Shown here: one piece after another, positions 20,279-21,023 of the stretch
Position numbering within the stretch: the stretch's first letter is position 1
How the letters are laid out: every line of letters starts with the position of its first letter
From: a virus
Strand: one strand, 5' to 3'
DNA length: 21,023 nt
IMG/VR virus record: IMGVR_UViG_3300028883_000148
Span: 1-21,023 of that record
Position numbers and translations under genes: made by a program
The notes under the pieces: model-generated
Database searches by the model: none
What the model saw: only the letters and a program-made list of their open reading frames with translations
Told to the model about the DNA's origin: nothing

Positions 20279-21023
20279 TATAATTCAATGCAATGCGGCT
20301 GAATGTGATACGTTGTTAGAAGATAATTCGGTCGATATTATTATAACGTCTCCGCCGTATTATGACCTCAGAGATTATAATAATGATAAAAGTGTGTGGA
20401 ATGAAGTCAATTATATACCTATACTTGGGGGCAATGAATATAATGTAAAAAAACAAGAAACAACACTCGGGAATGAATCTGATTATATGGACTATATCGG
20501 TCACTTGGTATTCATATTCAGAATATTAAAAGACAAATTGAAAGATACTGGTTGTATGTTTGTGAATATCGGCGATACATACGCGAGCAATTGGGCTTGC
20601 AATAGAAATAATGGATCTCACAAAGAGGCATGTGCTTATGACAAGAGAAAAAATAGGCTAATTCACGGAGTAAAAGATCGGGAGCTTTTGGGTATCCCGT
20701 GGCGATTCGCGTTCGCAATGCAAGCGGACGGTTGGTATTTAAGGCAAGAGATTGTATGGGATAAAACGATTCCTACTTCAGAAAAATCACAATCAAGGTT
20801 TAAGCGTCAATTTGAAACTATTTTTATGTTCACTAAAATATCTAAAGGTTACAAGTTCTTCAGTGGTACAAAAAATTTCGAAAATAATAGTAATGTTTGG
20901 AAGATCCCTATTCGACGTTATATAAAAACGAATTCGGCAAGTTATCCAGAAGCTCTCGTCGCTCAATGTATACGCGCAATTGATCCAGATAAAAATGCAG
21001 TAATTCTCGACCCTTTTCTCGGT
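20271..21023 (+). CDS. DNA methyltransferase, TSPPY type, 3'-truncated by window
   Basis: The reading frame is open for 251 codons to the window edge. T26-S-P-P-Y30 near the N-terminus is the catalytic motif of beta-class enzymes, often N4-cytosine ones. L-R-Q-E-I-V-W-D-K-T-I-P and, near the end, I-L-D-P-F-L-G (start of the AdoMet motif) follow as expected. It is very AT-rich compared with most of the window and poor in GATC, which suggests separate acquisition. The start overlaps the ASCH-like gene. Target base and site cannot be deduced. Confidence 0.85.
   Translation, partial: MGNIIQCNAAECDTLLEDNSVDIIITSPPYYDLRDYNNDKSVWNEVNYIPILGGNEYNVKKQETTLGNESDYMDYIGHLVFIFRILKDKLKDTGCMFVNIGDTYASNWACNRNNGSHKEACAYDKRKNRLIHGVKDRELLGIPWRFAFAMQADGWYLRQEIVWDKTIPTSEKSQSRFKRQFETIFMFTKISKGYKFFSGTKNFENNSNVWKIPIRRYIKTNSASYPEALVAQCIRAIDPDKNAVILDPFLG

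Overview
The window is part of a tailed double-stranded DNA phage or prophage, with a contractile tail implied by a Baseplate-J-like protein. Host and lifestyle cannot be fixed from the sequence. A candidate inner-to-outer-membrane protein in the lysis cassette suggests a diderm host. No integrase, terminase, capsid or DNA polymerase gene is visible, so these must lie outside or be absent. Genes are packed with ATGA overlaps and strong Shine-Dalgarno (SD) sites. GATC is very common in most genes but rare in a few AT-rich ones.

Region 1, bases 1-3974 (+ strand), is the end of the tail/lysis operon: the C-terminus of a Baseplate-J protein, a DUF2612-like tail protein, a tail-fibre-like protein, a membrane/coiled-coil/beta protein, a holin with a possible second start, a small two-TM protein and an M15-type endolysin. 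A hairpin at 4005-4031 separates it from the convergent genes that follow.

Region 2, bases 4039-10403 (- strand), is read from promoter P3. It starts with an XRE-type regulator and continues with a DNA-associated protein, a DEDDy 3'-5' exonuclease, a small protein of the phage 'replication terminator' type, a 322-bp gap holding a 245-nt tRNA-like RNA, a DUF2303-like protein, two winged-helix proteins, several small genes and a PD-(D/E)XK nuclease. It ends with an Acb2/Tad1-like anti-defence protein carrying an extra C-terminal domain.

Region 3, bases 10469-15884 (- strand), is a DNA-processing block: a SNF2-type helicase from promoter P1, then from P2 a small protein, a RecF/SbcC-like coiled-coil ATPase, a second tRNA-like element, two small proteins and a beta-class DNA methyltransferase. 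P1, P2 and P3 share an inverted-repeat operator placed between their -35 and -10 boxes.

Region 4, bases 16063-19747 (- strand), is the replication block. An early HTH regulator and an AT-rich small gene (promoter P0) end at a strong hairpin. An initiator gene carrying three 19-bp iterons (a likely internal origin), a conserved phage protein, a DnaC-like helicase loader and two Cys-rich small proteins follow, closed by a T-tailed terminator before P1.

Region 5, 19834-end (+ strand), diverges from P0: a small TTG-started ORF, an ASCH-like protein and an AT-rich TSPPY DNA methyltransferase cut by the window edge. Altogether the window combines DNA replication and processing, DNA methylation, CBASS/Thoeris-type signal sequestration and host lysis.
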